Assembly (NCBI GenBank): GCA_005804885.1
Contig: SYOX01000168.1
Span: 1-60,644, forward strand
Reading direction: 5' to 3'
Length of the DNA: 60,644 bases
Source of the DNA: Pseudomonadota bacterium
GTDB taxonomy: Bacteria; Myxococcota_A; Bradymonadia; Bradymonadales; GCA-2716585
Shown one piece after another: positions 34,417-43,380 of the stretch. Positions within the stretch are counted from its first letter, which is position 1; each line of letters starts with the position of its first letter. The notes beneath the pieces were generated by a model. The model did not search any database and was not told where the DNA came from. It saw nothing but the letters and a program-made list of their open reading frames with translations. A program made the position numbers and the translations under genes.

Positions 34417-35622
34417 TCAGCGATCGATCTCGCCCCCGATCATGTTGATCGTGTCGAAGGTGGGGATGATGTCGGCGATCATGCCGCCCTCGATCATCTT
34501 GTGGGCCGCAGACATCAAGTAGAAGCTCGGCGCCCTCACCTTGACCTTCCAGGGCTTGCCCGTGCCGTTGGACACGATGTAATAGCCCAACTCCCCGTTT
34601 CCGCCCTCGGTATAACTGTACACCTCGCCCGCGGGCACCTGGATGCCCTCGAAGATGATCTTGAAGTGGTTGATCATCCCCTCGATCGAGTTGTAGACGC
34701 TCTCCTTCTCCGGCAGCGCCACACGCGGGTCGTCGCAGTTGACCGGCCCCGAGGGCATCCTGGCCAGGCACTGATCGACGATCCGGATCGACTGGACGAT
34801 CTCCTCCATCCGCACGAGGTACCGATCGTAGTTGTCCCCCGTCGTCCCGACCGGCACGTCGAAGTCCACCTCCCCGTAGGCGAAGTAGGGGTGGTCCTTG
34901 CGCACGTCGTAATCCACGCCCGTCGAGCGCAGACAGGGGCCCACGAAGCCGTGGCTGATGGCGTCGGCCTTGGAGATGATCCCCGTGCCCTGCATCCGAT
35001 CCAGGAAGATCCTGTTGCGGGTCAAGAGCTTATGAATGTCGGAGTGGATGTCCAGGACCCGCTCGCGCGCCTTCTTCCACATCGGCCCGAAGGTGTCCGG
35101 CAGGTCGTCCTTCAACCCCCCGATCCGCCCGTAGGAGACCGTCAGCCGCGCGCCCGTGACGGCCTCGTGGATGTCCCAGATCAGCTCGCGGCCCTCGATG
35201 GCGTACAGGAAGCCCGTAAAGCCCCCCAACTCCATCGACCCCGCCCCCAGACAGGTCAGGTGATCCGAGATCCGGCTGATCTCGCCCATGATCGTCCGCA
35301 CGAAGTTGCAGCGGGGCGTCGCCTCGATCTCCAGCAGCTTCTCGACCGCCAGCGCGAAGCCGAAGTTGTTCAGCAGCGGCGAGACGTAGTTGAGCCGGTC
35401 GGTGTAGGGGAAGCACTGAGTCCAGGTGGCGCTCTCGCACTCCTTCTCGAAGCCCCGGTGCAGGTAGCCGATCTCGGGGTCGCACTTGACCACCGTCTCG
35501 CCGTCGAGGGTCAACACCATCCGGACGGTGCCGTGCATGGCCGGGTGGGCCGGGCCCATGTTGAGCACCATCGGCTCAGTGTGAAGCTCGGTGGCGTCGA
35601 GCTCGTCGAAGACCTCACTCAT
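34417..35622 (-). CDS. nuoD: NADH-quinone oxidoreductase subunit D
   Basis: 401 residues, standard for NuoD. GPAHPAMHGTVRM, the quinone-site helix IGYLHRGFEKECES, RNRIFLDR and the C-terminal MIADIIPTFDTINMIGGEIDR are typical of the 49-kDa hydrogenase-like subunit, which forms the quinone pocket with NuoB. Start ATG has GGGAG upstream. It is followed by nuoG after 24 bp. The Ni-binding cysteines of hydrogenases are absent, as expected. Confidence 0.97.
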   Translation of the reverse strand: MSEVFDELDATELHTEPMVLNMGPAHPAMHGTVRMVLTLDGETVVKCDPEIGYLHRGFEKECESATWTQCFPYTDRLNYVSPLLNNFGFALAVEKLLEIEATPRCNFVRTIMGEISRISDHLTCLGAGSMELGGFTGFLYAIEGRELIWDIHEAVTGARLTVSYGRIGGLKDDLPDTFGPMWKKARERVLDIHSDIHKLLTRNRIFLDRMQGTGIISKADAISHGFVGPCLRSTGVDYDVRKDHPYFAYGEVDFDVPVGTTGDNYDRYLVRMEEIVQSIRIVDQCLARMPSGPVNCDDPRVALPEKESVYNSIEGMINHFKIIFEGIQVPAGEVYSYTEGGNGELGYYIVSNGTGKPWKVKVRAPSFYLMSAAHKMIEGGMIADIIPTFDTINMIGGEIDR

Positions 35623-35637
35623 CGGGTCGCTCCCTTG

Positions 35638-36189
35638 CTAGGCCTGTCGAGAGCCGGTCACGTCGCGGCCCTGGTGGAAGGTGCGGAACTCCTCGACCGA
35701 GTCGCGCTCGGGGCCCCGGAGCTCCACCCGCGGCTGCGACTCCTGCTTGACGTAGTCCTTGCGCAGCGGGTGCCCCTCGAACTCCTCGTACATCAAGATC
35801 CGGCGCATGTCCGGGTGCCCCTTGAAGCGCACGCCGTACATGTCCCAGACCTCACGCTCGCCCCAGTTGGCGCAGCCGTACAGGTCGTGCAGGCTGTCGA
35901 CGGTCGGGTCGTCCTCGGTCAGCGCGACCTTGATGACCACCTGCTTCTTGCGGCTCATGGAGTAGAGCACGTAGACCATCTCGAAGCGCGGCTCCCGGTG
36001 CAGGTAGTCCACGCAGGTCAGCTCGCGCAAGAAGTCGTAGACCAGCTTCTCGTCGTCGCGCAGGTACTGGATGATCTCGCGCAGGGCGTCCTTCTCGACC
36101 AGCGCGGTGTCCATCCCGAGCCGACTGCTGGTGTCGATGATGGACTTGCGGAACTTGCGCTCCAGGCGCTTGATGTCGTCCTGACTCAT
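35638..36189 (-). CDS. nuoC: NADH-quinone oxidoreductase subunit C
   Basis: 183 residues. The family signature is complete: NWGEREVWDMYGVRFKGHPDMRRIL, then FEGHPLRKDY. It is the 30-kDa peripheral-arm subunit and is a separate gene, not fused to nuoD. GAGGAG precedes the ATG, and 34 bp separate it from nuoB and 15 bp from nuoD. Confidence 0.97.
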   Translation of the reverse strand: MSQDDIKRLERKFRKSIIDTSSRLGMDTALVEKDALREIIQYLRDDEKLVYDFLRELTCVDYLHREPRFEMVYVLYSMSRKKQVVIKVALTEDDPTVDSLHDLYGCANWGEREVWDMYGVRFKGHPDMRRILMYEEFEGHPLRKDYVKQESQPRVELRGPERDSVEEFRTFHQGRDVTGSRQA

Positions 36190-36223
36190 GAGGCTCCTCG
36201 ACGGCTCAAGGGGTGGGGGCGGC

Positions 36224-36778
36224 TCAGCCGCCGGCGCTCAGCGGGCTCAGGATGCGGCTCCCCTCGCGCCCGGTCTGCCGCACCTCTTCCTGCCGCTTCT
36301 CGTAGGCGTACTTGTCCCAGGGCTCGTTCTGGATCTTCTGCTGCAGGAGCATCAGGCCGTCGAGCACCTGCTCGGGACGCGGCGGGCAGCCCGGGATGTA
36401 GACGTCGACCGGGATGAGCTTGTCGATGCCCTGGACCGTGGCGTAGTTGTCGTAGAAGCCGCCCGTCGAGGCGCACACCCCGAAGGCGATGACCCACTTC
36501 GGCTCGGCCATCTGCTCGTAGACCGTCACGAGGAAGGGCGCCAGCTTGTGGTTGATCGTCCCGACCACCATCAGCAGATCGGCCTGCCGGGGGCTGAAGC
36601 GCGGGATCTCGGCCCCGAAGCGCGCGATGTCGTACCTGCTGCACGCCGTGGCCATGTACTCCATGCCGCAGCAGGCCGTCACGAAGGGATACTGAAAGAG
36701 CGAATACTTGCGCGCCCAGTTGACCGCAGGCTCAAGCTTCGTCGTCACGAACCCCGGCAGCTTCTGCTCTAGTCCCAT
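36224..36778 (-). CDS. nuoB: NADH-quinone oxidoreductase subunit B
   Basis: 184 residues from ATG 36778, which has a perfect GGAGG six bases upstream; the ATG seven codons earlier lacks one. ACCGMEYMATACSR, GVCASTGG and PVDVYIPGCPPRP supply the four cysteines of the N2 4Fe-4S cluster, the last electron donor to quinone. The start overlaps the nuoA stop by 10 bp, so the two are translated together. Confidence 0.97.
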   Translation of the reverse strand: MGLEQKLPGFVTTKLEPAVNWARKYSLFQYPFVTACCGMEYMATACSRYDIARFGAEIPRFSPRQADLLMVVGTINHKLAPFLVTVYEQMAEPKWVIAFGVCASTGGFYDNYATVQGIDKLIPVDVYIPGCPPRPEQVLDGLMLLQQKIQNEPWDKYAYEKRQEEVRQTGREGSRILSPLSAGG

Positions 36779-37143
36779 TCCAGACCTCCGCTCTTCCACT
36801 CATAGGCCAACCCCAGCGTCAGGATCGCCAGGAAGACGAGCATCGACCCGAAGCCCACCAACGCCATGCCGTTGGCCAGGAAGTAATCCTTGAAGATCAC
36901 CGCCCAGGGGATCACGAACACCGCCTCCACGTCAAAGACGATGAAGGTGATCGCCACGAGGTAGAACTTCACCGAGAAGCGCGTGCGCGTCGTGCCGATG
37001 GGCTTGCTGCCGCACTCAAAGGGCGCCTGCTTCACCGCGCTCTCCCTCTTCGGACCCGTGACCGACTTCATCACGAGGATCCCCAGAGCCACCGCGGTGG
37101 ACAGCGCCACCAACCATATCAAAGGCACATACTGGGCGAGCAT
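36769..37143 (-). CDS. nuoA: NADH-quinone oxidoreductase subunit A
   Basis: 124 residues with three membrane helices. The conserved cytoplasmic loop ESAVKQAPFECGSKPIG and the VFDVEAVFVIPWA helix are characteristic. It is the first gene of the operon, with GGGGAGAG just before the ATG. It is divergent from lexA across a 388-bp gap. Confidence 0.96.
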   Translation of the reverse strand: MLAQYVPLIWLVALSTAVALGILVMKSVTGPKRESAVKQAPFECGSKPIGTTRTRFSVKFYLVAITFIVFDVEAVFVIPWAVIFKDYFLANGMALVGFGSMLVFLAILTLGLAYEWKSGGLEWD

Positions 37144-37408
37144 CTCTCTCCCCGACGCGCGCCCAGGCGCGCTGGCTCGTTCCTCGGACCCGCGACGGGT
37201 CCCGGCGACACGGGCCGACGCGAAGTCGACCCTGGCAAACGTCTCCGGGCTTCTAGCACAGGCTCCCTTGACCTGTCAATCGAGCCGGGCGCCCGCGAAG
37301 GGGCCTCGACCCGCCACCACGGCGGCCCGATCAAGCCCTCCCCTGCCCCCTTTGACCACGCCGCCGCGGCCCTCAACTGACCAAAAGACCCACGTAACGA
37401 ATTTTCAA

Positions 37409-37449
37409 CTGAACAAAGGGTTGACACCAAGTTGGACGTTCAGTATTTT
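37409..37449 (+). promoter_or_regulatory. lexA promoter with candidate SOS operator halves
   Basis: TTGACA at 37421-37426, a 17-bp spacer and TATTTT at 37444-37449 form a good sigma-70 promoter 83 bp before the lexA start. CTGAAC at 37409-37414 and GTTCAG at 37438-37443 are an inverted pair, one on each side of the -35 box; GTTCAG is part of the published Myxococcus LexA-box consensus. Their role as a LexA operator is inferred. The rest of the 388-bp nuoA-lexA gap (37144-37531) shows no gene. Confidence 0.65.
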
Positions 37450-37531
37450 GGAGGGTGAGATCGGTTCACCCACCGAAAATGAGCGCCCATTTCTCAGGCC
37501 CTCAAACATCCTAATCCCGGAGATGACCCCC

Positions 37532-38176
37532 ATGAAGAAGCTCACCATCCGCCAGTCCAAGGTCCTCGACTTCATCATCGACTCGCTGGACGACCGCGGC
37601 TACCCGCCGACGATCCGCGAGATCGGCACCCACATGAACATCCGCTCGACCAACGGTGTCAACGACCACCTCAAGGCCCTTGAGCGCAAGGGCTACCTGG
37701 TGCGCGACCAGTCCAAGTCCCGTGCGCTGCGCCCCTTGCACAACGCGGACGGCCACAACCTGGAGACGGGGAGCAACCGCGTCGCGACGATCGACATCCC
37801 CTTGCTGGGCCGCATCGCGGCGGGCAACCCCATCGAGGCGATCAACAACGCCGAGGAGACCATCACGCTCGAGCACGGCCTGCTGGGCAAGACCACCGAG
37901 CTCTTCGCGCTCAACGTCCGCGGCGACTCGATGATCGACGACGGGATCCTCGACGGCGACATCATCTTCGTCAACCACCAGTCCGACGCCCCCAACGGCT
38001 CGATCGTCGCCGTGATGATCGAGGACGAGGCGACCGTCAAGCGCATCTACTACGAGAACGACCGCATCCGCCTGCAGCCGGCCAACGAGTCCATGGAGCC
38101 GATCTACGTGCGGCGAGAGGACTTCAAGGAGGCCCAGATCCTCGGCCTGGTCAAGGGCGTCTTCCGGAAGCTCTAG
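37532..38176 (+). CDS. lexA: LexA SOS repressor
   Basis: 214 residues from ATG 37532, set by GGAG ten bases upstream; an ATG three codons earlier lies too near it. Residues 1-68 are the winged helix DNA-binding domain (PPTIREIGTHMNIRSTNGVNDHLKALE). The self-cleavage bond is Ala97-Gly98 in RIAAGNP. The catalytic dyad is Ser133 (RGDSM) and Lys170 (ATVKRIY). It represses DNA-damage genes until RecA filaments stimulate its cleavage. A promoter precedes it and a terminator follows it, so it is a single-gene unit. Confidence 0.97.
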   Translation: MKKLTIRQSKVLDFIIDSLDDRGYPPTIREIGTHMNIRSTNGVNDHLKALERKGYLVRDQSKSRALRPLHNADGHNLETGSNRVATIDIPLLGRIAAGNPIEAINNAEETITLEHGLLGKTTELFALNVRGDSMIDDGILDGDIIFVNHQSDAPNGSIVAVMIEDEATVKRIYYENDRIRLQPANESMEPIYVRREDFKEAQILGLVKGVFRKL

Positions 38177-38233
38177 GCCGCGGCGAGGCCCGAGTCGGGG
38201 CGTCCCTCCGCGCGCCGCCCTGAGGACCCTTTG

Positions 38234-38261
38234 AGCCCTGGAGCCCCCGCGCTCCAGGGCT
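38234..38261 (+). terminator. lexA terminator
   Basis: AGCCCTGGAG at 38234-38243 pairs perfectly with CTCCAGGGCT at 38252-38261 around an 8-base loop. CTCTCATTTC follows, a modest T-rich tail. Confidence 0.8.
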
Positions 38262-38382
38262 CTCTCATTTCACACCCCCTCTCGGGCTGGCGCGGCGAGC
38301 CCCACGAGGGCGCTGGCGCTTCCAATCCCCATCGGGTTCATGGGAGTGTCAGGATCGACGTTCGAGCACAGGGAGCAAGCCG

Positions 38383-40368
38383 ATGGCACGTCAGAGCGCG
38401 AGCGCCCCAGGGGCCGCCAGGCCCCAGGAGGCGGAGGGTCGGATCAGGGTGCTGTCGGACGAGCTGGCCAACCAGATCGCAGCCGGCGCGGTGGTCGAGC
38501 GCCCCGCGGCCGTGGTCAAGGAGCTGGTGGAGAACAGCCTGGACGCGGGGGCGACGCGGGTCTTCGTCGACATCGAGGACGGCGGGCAGGCGCTGATCCG
38601 GATCACGGACGACGGCAGCGGGATGTCGCGCCAGGACGCCGAGCGCGCGATCCTGCGCCACGCCACGAGCAAGATCCGGCACGTCGACGACCTCTTCAAC
38701 ATCACCACGCTGGGCTTTCGAGGCGAGGCGCTGCCCTCGATCGCGTCCGTGTCCCGCATGACGCTCAAGACGTGCGAGCCGGGCGACATCGGCGGCACCG
38801 AGATCCTGATCGAGGGGGGGCGGGTCCTGCACGTCAAGGACGCCGGGATGCCGGACGGGACGATCATCGAGGTGCGCGATCTCTTCTACAACACCCCCGC
38901 GCGCCTCAAGTTCCTCAAGACGACCCCGACAGAGACGCGGCACATCTCCGAGTCTCTGTTGAGCCTGGCGTTGAGCCGCTACAACATCCACCTGCGGCTG
39001 ACCCACAACGGCCGGCAGCTCTTTGACCTGCCGGCCAACAGCTCGCTGGGCGACAGGCTCCTGGCGGTGCTGGGCCGGGAGGTCCGGCAGGCGCTCTTCG
39101 AGACGGCCGACTACCCGCCCATCGACGGGGTGCGCGCCCACGGCTACTTCTCGCGGCCGGACGTCTCCCAGCGCGGCACCCAGGGCTACTACATCTACGT
39201 CAACGGCCGCTTCATCAAGGAGCGGACCATCCACGCCGCCGTCAAGGCCGCCTACCGGGGGATGATCGACAAGTCCCGCTACCCCACCGTGGTCCTCTTC
39301 ATCGACATGCCGCCCGATCTGGTCGACGTCAACGTCCACCCCACCAAGGTCGAGGTGCGATTTCGCAACACGGACGCGATCTTCCGGGCCGTCTACCACG
39401 CCATCAACGACGCCCTCCAGGAGACCCCCTGGGTCAAGGACGAGGTGCGCACCTACAAGCTGACGTCCGAGCAGCAGGTCGGCCACCGCGCCCTCGGCCC
39501 CGAGCAGGCCACCTACGAGCCCCTCAACGCCCGGCACACCATCCTGGCCGGCCCCGCCGCCCAGAGCGCGCTGGCGCTGGGCGCCCACCGCGCCCCCGCC
39601 GAGCCGCTGCGCATCCCCATGGCCGACCTCTTCGGCCCCCCCTCGCCCGCCCCTGCCAGGCCCGACGCCCCGGCGGGGCGAGCCGCCGAGGTCGCCGCGC
39701 GCCCCGCGGCGACCCCTGGCCGGACCATCGACATCGTGGACCCGGAGGCCGAGGCCCGCGCCCGGATCGTCCGCGCCGAGGCCGAGGGCTACTTCTCCCG
39801 GCTGCACTTCATCGGCCAGTACAAGCGCAACTACCTGGTGTGCTCGGACGCCTCGGGCCTCGTCATCGTCGATCAGCAAGCCGCCCACGAGCGCATCACC
39901 TTCGAGAACCTCAAGGCGCTCTACCACGCCTCGGACCACGAGACCCAGCCGCTGCTCTTCCCGCTGCGGATCAACCTCGACACCCTCCGGGCCGCGGCGA
40001 TGGAGGAGTTCCTGGACTTCTTCCTGGAGCTGGGCTTCGAGATAGAGCCCTTCGGCGGCAATGACTACGCCCTCAAGGCCGTCCCCGCCATCCTGACCCG
40101 CGCCCGCCACGAGCCGCTGATCAAGGACGCGCTGGACGACCTGTCCAGCGTCGGCCGCTCCGATCGCATCCACGAGGCCGTCGACGCCATCCTGCTGCGC
40201 ATGGCCTGCCACGGCTCCATACGATCGGGCGACGACACGGGCCCCGAGGAGGCCACGGCGCTCTTTCGGCAGCTCGACGCCATCGACTTCGGCTCCAACT
40301 GCCCCCACGGCCGCCCCGTCTACTTCCGCCTGCCGCTGGCCGAGCTCGAGGCGGCCTTCGGCCGCTGA
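38383..40368 (+). CDS. mutL: DNA mismatch repair protein MutL
   Basis: 661 residues. The N-terminal GHKL ATPase is intact: ELVENSLDAGA, DDGSGM, and LGFRGEALPSIASVS. The linker is Ala/Pro-rich (about 385-460). The C-terminal dimerisation and endonuclease domain has CPHGRP and ACHGSIRSG. The endonuclease motif, usually DQHA-xx-E-x4-E, reads DQQAAHERITFE at residues 497-508, so the motif His is Gln499. That may weaken or remove nicking activity while strand-discrimination partners remain unknown. The neighbour miaA follows closely, a classic gene pair. Confidence 0.96.
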   Translation: MARQSASAPGAARPQEAEGRIRVLSDELANQIAAGAVVERPAAVVKELVENSLDAGATRVFVDIEDGGQALIRITDDGSGMSRQDAERAILRHATSKIRHVDDLFNITTLGFRGEALPSIASVSRMTLKTCEPGDIGGTEILIEGGRVLHVKDAGMPDGTIIEVRDLFYNTPARLKFLKTTPTETRHISESLLSLALSRYNIHLRLTHNGRQLFDLPANSSLGDRLLAVLGREVRQALFETADYPPIDGVRAHGYFSRPDVSQRGTQGYYIYVNGRFIKERTIHAAVKAAYRGMIDKSRYPTVVLFIDMPPDLVDVNVHPTKVEVRFRNTDAIFRAVYHAINDALQETPWVKDEVRTYKLTSEQQVGHRALGPEQATYEPLNARHTILAGPAAQSALALGAHRAPAEPLRIPMADLFGPPSPAPARPDAPAGRAAEVAARPAATPGRTIDIVDPEAEARARIVRAEAEGYFSRLHFIGQYKRNYLVCSDASGLVIVDQQAAHERITFENLKALYHASDHETQPLLFPLRINLDTLRAAAMEEFLDFFLELGFEIEPFGGNDYALKAVPAILTRARHEPLIKDALDDLSSVGRSDRIHEAVDAILLRMACHGSIRSGDDTGPEEATALFRQLDAIDFGSNCPHGRPVYFRLPLAELEAAFGR

Positions 40369-40449
40369 TCCCCCCCTGCGCCCTTGCCCGAGCCGGTCTG
40401 GGATCGGCGGCCTTGCGCCGACCCCGCCCGATGGGGCACATTCGTGGCG

Positions 40450-41403
40450 ATGTCGCCTCGAAGCGCCCCACAGCCTGTCATCGTCATCTGCGGCCCGACC
40501 GCCTCGGGCAAGAGCGCCGCGGCCATGCGCCTGGCCGAGTCCTTCGGCGGCGAGCTCATCGGGGCGGACTCCGTCCAGGTCTACCGCCACCTGGACATCG
40601 GCTCGGCCAAGCCCACGGTCGAGGAGCGCGCCAGGGTCCCCCACCACCTCGTGGACTTCCTGCCCCTGGAGGCCGCCTACGACGCGGGGGCCTGGGCCGC
40701 CGACGCGCTGCGGGCGATCGAGGACATCCAGGGGCGCGGCAAGCTGGCGATCGTCTGCGGCGGCACGGGGATGTACCTGCGGGCGCTGCTCTACGGGATG
40801 GTGGAGACGCCGCCCTCGGACGAGGCGACGCGCGCGGCCCTCCGATCGAGGATCGAGGTCGAGGGCGTCGCCGCCCTCCACGATGCGCTCCGGCGGGTCG
40901 ATCCGGGCGCGGCGGCGCGCATCCACACGAACGACGCCGTGCGGATCGTGCGCGCCCTGGAGGTCTTCGAATTGACCGGCACCCCCATGAGCGCGCTGCA
41001 ATCGGAGCACAACCTCAACGATCGGCGGCCCAGGGTCGAGGCCCTCCAGATCGCGCTGTCGCCGCCGCGAGAGGCCCTGTACCGTCGGATCGACGCCAGG
41101 GTGGACGCGATGATCGCCGCCGGCTGGCTCGACGAGGTGCGCGCGATCCTCGACAGCGGCGTCGATCCCGACGTCAAGCCGCTCGGGAGCCTGGGCTACC
41201 GGCAGCTCGTGGCCTTCTTGAGGGGCGAGGATCGTTCGTCAGAGGCGTGGCAGGAGACGGTGCGGCTTGTCAAACGCGATCACCGGAGATATGCCAAGCG
41301 GCAGCTGACGTGGTTTCACGGCCAGCCCCACATGCAATGGCACGTCACCGAAGATGACGCGTTTGAATCGGCGCGGAGGCACCTGATTGACACACTGGGA
41401 TGA
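40450..41403 (+). CDS. miaA: tRNA dimethylallyltransferase
   Basis: 317 residues from ATG 40450; a GTG two codons upstream is possible and the TTG at 40384 less likely. The P-loop is GPTASGKS (residues 15-22), followed by GADSVQVYRHLDIGSAKPT, VCGGTGMYLRALLYG and the C-terminal KRDHRRYAKRQLTWF. It adds an isopentenyl group to A37 of tRNAs reading codons that begin with U, including the tRNA-Cys in this window. The gene overlaps hisC by 17 bp. Confidence 0.95.
   Translation: MSPRSAPQPVIVICGPTASGKSAAAMRLAESFGGELIGADSVQVYRHLDIGSAKPTVEERARVPHHLVDFLPLEAAYDAGAWAADALRAIEDIQGRGKLAIVCGGTGMYLRALLYGMVETPPSDEATRAALRSRIEVEGVAALHDALRRVDPGAAARIHTNDAVRIVRALEVFELTGTPMSALQSEHNLNDRRPRVEALQIALSPPREALYRRIDARVDAMIAAGWLDEVRAILDSGVDPDVKPLGSLGYRQLVAFLRGEDRSSEAWQETVRLVKRDHRRYAKRQLTWFHGQPHMQWHVTEDDAFESARRHLIDTLG
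41374..41379 (+). promoter_or_regulatory. Ribosome-binding site inside miaA that fixes the hisC TTG start
   Basis: CGGAGG lies seven bases before TTG 41387 and inside the 3' end of miaA. The hisC reading frame has no ATG before its conserved N-terminus. Confidence 0.75.
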
Positions 41404-42520
41404 GGACAAGCGCGCGCGGCCCCTGGTGGGCCAGTACATCGAGACGCTCAAGCCCTACGTGCCGGGCAAGCCCATCGAGGAGCTTCGGCGCGAGCGCGGG
41501 ATCCAGGGCGAGATCCTCAAGCTGGCCAGCAACGAGAACCCCCTGGGCCCCTCGCCTCTGGCCCTTGAGGCGGCCAGGGCCGCCCTGCTGGAGGGGCACC
41601 TGTACCCGGACGGCGCCGCCTTCGTGCTGCGCAACAGGCTCTCGGAGTACCTCGGCGTCGACATGGCCCGGATCGTGTCGGGCAATGGCTCCAACGAGCT
41701 GCTGGAGCTCATCGTGCGCACCTTCGCCACGAGCGCCGATCACGCTATTGTCAGTGAACACAGCTTTATCGTCTATCGCATCATCCTCAAGTCGATGAAC
41801 GTGCCCTTTACGGTCGTGCCGGCCGCCGCTGACATGGGGCACGATCTGGTGGCGATGGCGAGGGCCGCGCGATCCAACACGCGCCTGGTCTTCGTGGCCA
41901 ACCCCAACAACCCGACCGGCACCTACAACGGCCGCGCGGAGCTTGAGGCCATGCTCTCGATCCTGGCCGAGCGCCCCGACCCGCCCCTGGTCGTCATGGA
42001 CGAGGCCTACTTCGAGTTCGCCGACGCCGAGGACTACCCGGACTCCTCGCGCTATCAGGGCCTCTACCCGAGGATCGTGGCGCTGCGCACCTTCAGCAAG
42101 TGCTACGGGATGGCCTCCTTCCGGGTCGGCTACGCGGTGGCGACCGAGGAGGTCGCGGGCTACCTCCACCGGGTGCGCGCCCCCTTCAACACCAACCGCA
42201 TCGGCCAGCTGGCCGCGGCGGCCGCGGTGGACGATGAGGACTTCCTGCGCCGGACCCTGGAGCTCAACCGGGTCGAGCGCGCCCGCGTCAGCGCCGCCCT
42301 GAGCGACATGGGCCTGGAGGTCGTGCCGACCCAGGCCAACTTCGTGCTGTGCCGAACGCCGCTGCTGGCCTCCGATCTCTACGACAAGCTCCTCGATCGC
42401 GGGATCATCGTCCGCCCGCTGGACGGCTACGCGCTCGATCACCACGTCCGCATCAGCTTCGGGACCCCGCCGCAGAACAACCGGCTGATCGAGGCCCTGC
42501 GCGAGGTCCTGTCCCCATGA
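41387..42520 (+). CDS. hisC: Histidinol-phosphate aminotransferase (HisC family)
   Basis: 377 residues starting at TTG 41387, with CGGAGG upstream. The PLP-fold type I motifs are present: SNENPLGPSP, VFVANPNNPTGT, VMDEAYFEF, and TFSKCYGMASFRVGY with the PLP Lys238. HisC makes histidinol phosphate, but enzymes of this group also act on imidazole acetol phosphate and aromatic keto acids. Its place before a TyrA-like gene and aroA suggests a possible role in phenylalanine or tyrosine synthesis. It overlaps the next gene as ATGA. Confidence 0.92.
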   Translation: MTHWDEDKRARPLVGQYIETLKPYVPGKPIEELRRERGIQGEILKLASNENPLGPSPLALEAARAALLEGHLYPDGAAFVLRNRLSEYLGVDMARIVSGNGSNELLELIVRTFATSADHAIVSEHSFIVYRIILKSMNVPFTVVPAAADMGHDLVAMARAARSNTRLVFVANPNNPTGTYNGRAELEAMLSILAERPDPPLVVMDEAYFEFADAEDYPDSSRYQGLYPRIVALRTFSKCYGMASFRVGYAVATEEVAGYLHRVRAPFNTNRIGQLAAAAAVDDEDFLRRTLELNRVERARVSAALSDMGLEVVPTQANFVLCRTPLLASDLYDKLLDRGIIVRPLDGYALDHHVRISFGTPPQNNRLIEALREVLSP

Positions 42521-43380
42521 TCGCGCCGGCCTTCGAGAATGTCTGCTTCGCGGGCCTGGGCGCCTCGGCGACCTCGCTGGCGCTGTCGCTGGGCCGGGCG
42601 CCCTCGGGGAGGCCGCGCCTGACCGGCTGGGACCCTCAGAGCGCCCTGGTCGACGCGGCCCTGGGGCTCGGCGCTATCGATCGAGCCACCGCCTTCCCCC
42701 AGGACGTGCTGCCCGAGGCCGACCTCGTCGTCCTCTCCCTCGACGGCGAGGATCTGGCGCGCTTCGGGCGAGCCTACGCGCCCATGATGCGCCCCGACGC
42801 CGCCCTCATCGATCTCTCCCCCGTCAAGGCCGCTGTCTTCGACGCCCTCGCCGGCCATCTCCCCCCGGCCCTCAGGCACACGCCCTGCCTGCCGGTGCTC
42901 CGCGTCGAGGGGCCAGCGCGGGCCGATCTCTTCGAGGGCCAGCCGGTGGCGCTGGGGCGACCGAGACAGGGCCTGGACCCCCGGATCGAGGCGCTCTGGC
43001 GGTCGGCGGGCGCGTCGCCCCGGTGGGTGGCCGGCGACCAGCTCGACCTGATCCTCGCGGCCACGCGCGGCGCCCCGCTGGCGACCTCGGCGGCCTTGAT
43101 CACCGCCCTGGACGAGCTCTCGGAGGTCTTTGCGGTCGAGGGCCTCGGCGGGGTCGGGATCGCGGCGGCTGCGCAGGCCATGGGGGCCGAGCCCGCCGCG
43201 ACGCTGGCCCACCTCAAGGCCAACCGCAATGCCCTCATGTCGGCGCTGCCCCGCGTCATCAGCGTCCTTCAGGATCTGGAGGGGTGGATCGAGCTCAAGC
43301 GGTGGGATCGGGTCGAGGCGCTGCTGGAGCGCGCCCACGCGCGGCGCGGCGACTTCGTCGACGTCAAGGAGGGGGCATGA
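42517..43380 (+). CDS. Divergent prephenate dehydrogenase-like (TyrA) protein
   Basis: 287 residues, ATG 42517 overlapping the hisC stop by 4 bp. The Rossmann fold is recognisable (NVCFAGLGASATSLALSLG, then VVLSLDGED, DLSPVKAAVFD) but the standard motifs are altered: GLGLIG is GLGASA, the DVGSVK segment is DLSPVK, and the HPMAG that holds the prephenate-binding His is not there (CLPVLRVEG). The C-terminal helical dimerisation domain is of the usual length. It may keep a TyrA role with relaxed residues or act on another substrate. Its position between hisC and aroA supports an aromatic amino-acid link. Confidence 0.78.
   Translation: MIAPAFENVCFAGLGASATSLALSLGRAPSGRPRLTGWDPQSALVDAALGLGAIDRATAFPQDVLPEADLVVLSLDGEDLARFGRAYAPMMRPDAALIDLSPVKAAVFDALAGHLPPALRHTPCLPVLRVEGPARADLFEGQPVALGRPRQGLDPRIEALWRSAGASPRWVAGDQLDLILAATRGAPLATSAALITALDELSEVFAVEGLGGVGIAAAAQAMGAEPAATLAHLKANRNALMSALPRVISVLQDLEGWIELKRWDRVEALLERAHARRGDFVDVKEGA

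Noticed and set aside
32689..36417. A 1242-codon plus-strand open frame
   Set aside because: It is antisense to nuoH, nuoG, nuoD, nuoC and nuoB. High GC content keeps antisense frames open; its composition is His/Arg/Asp/Val-rich without domains.
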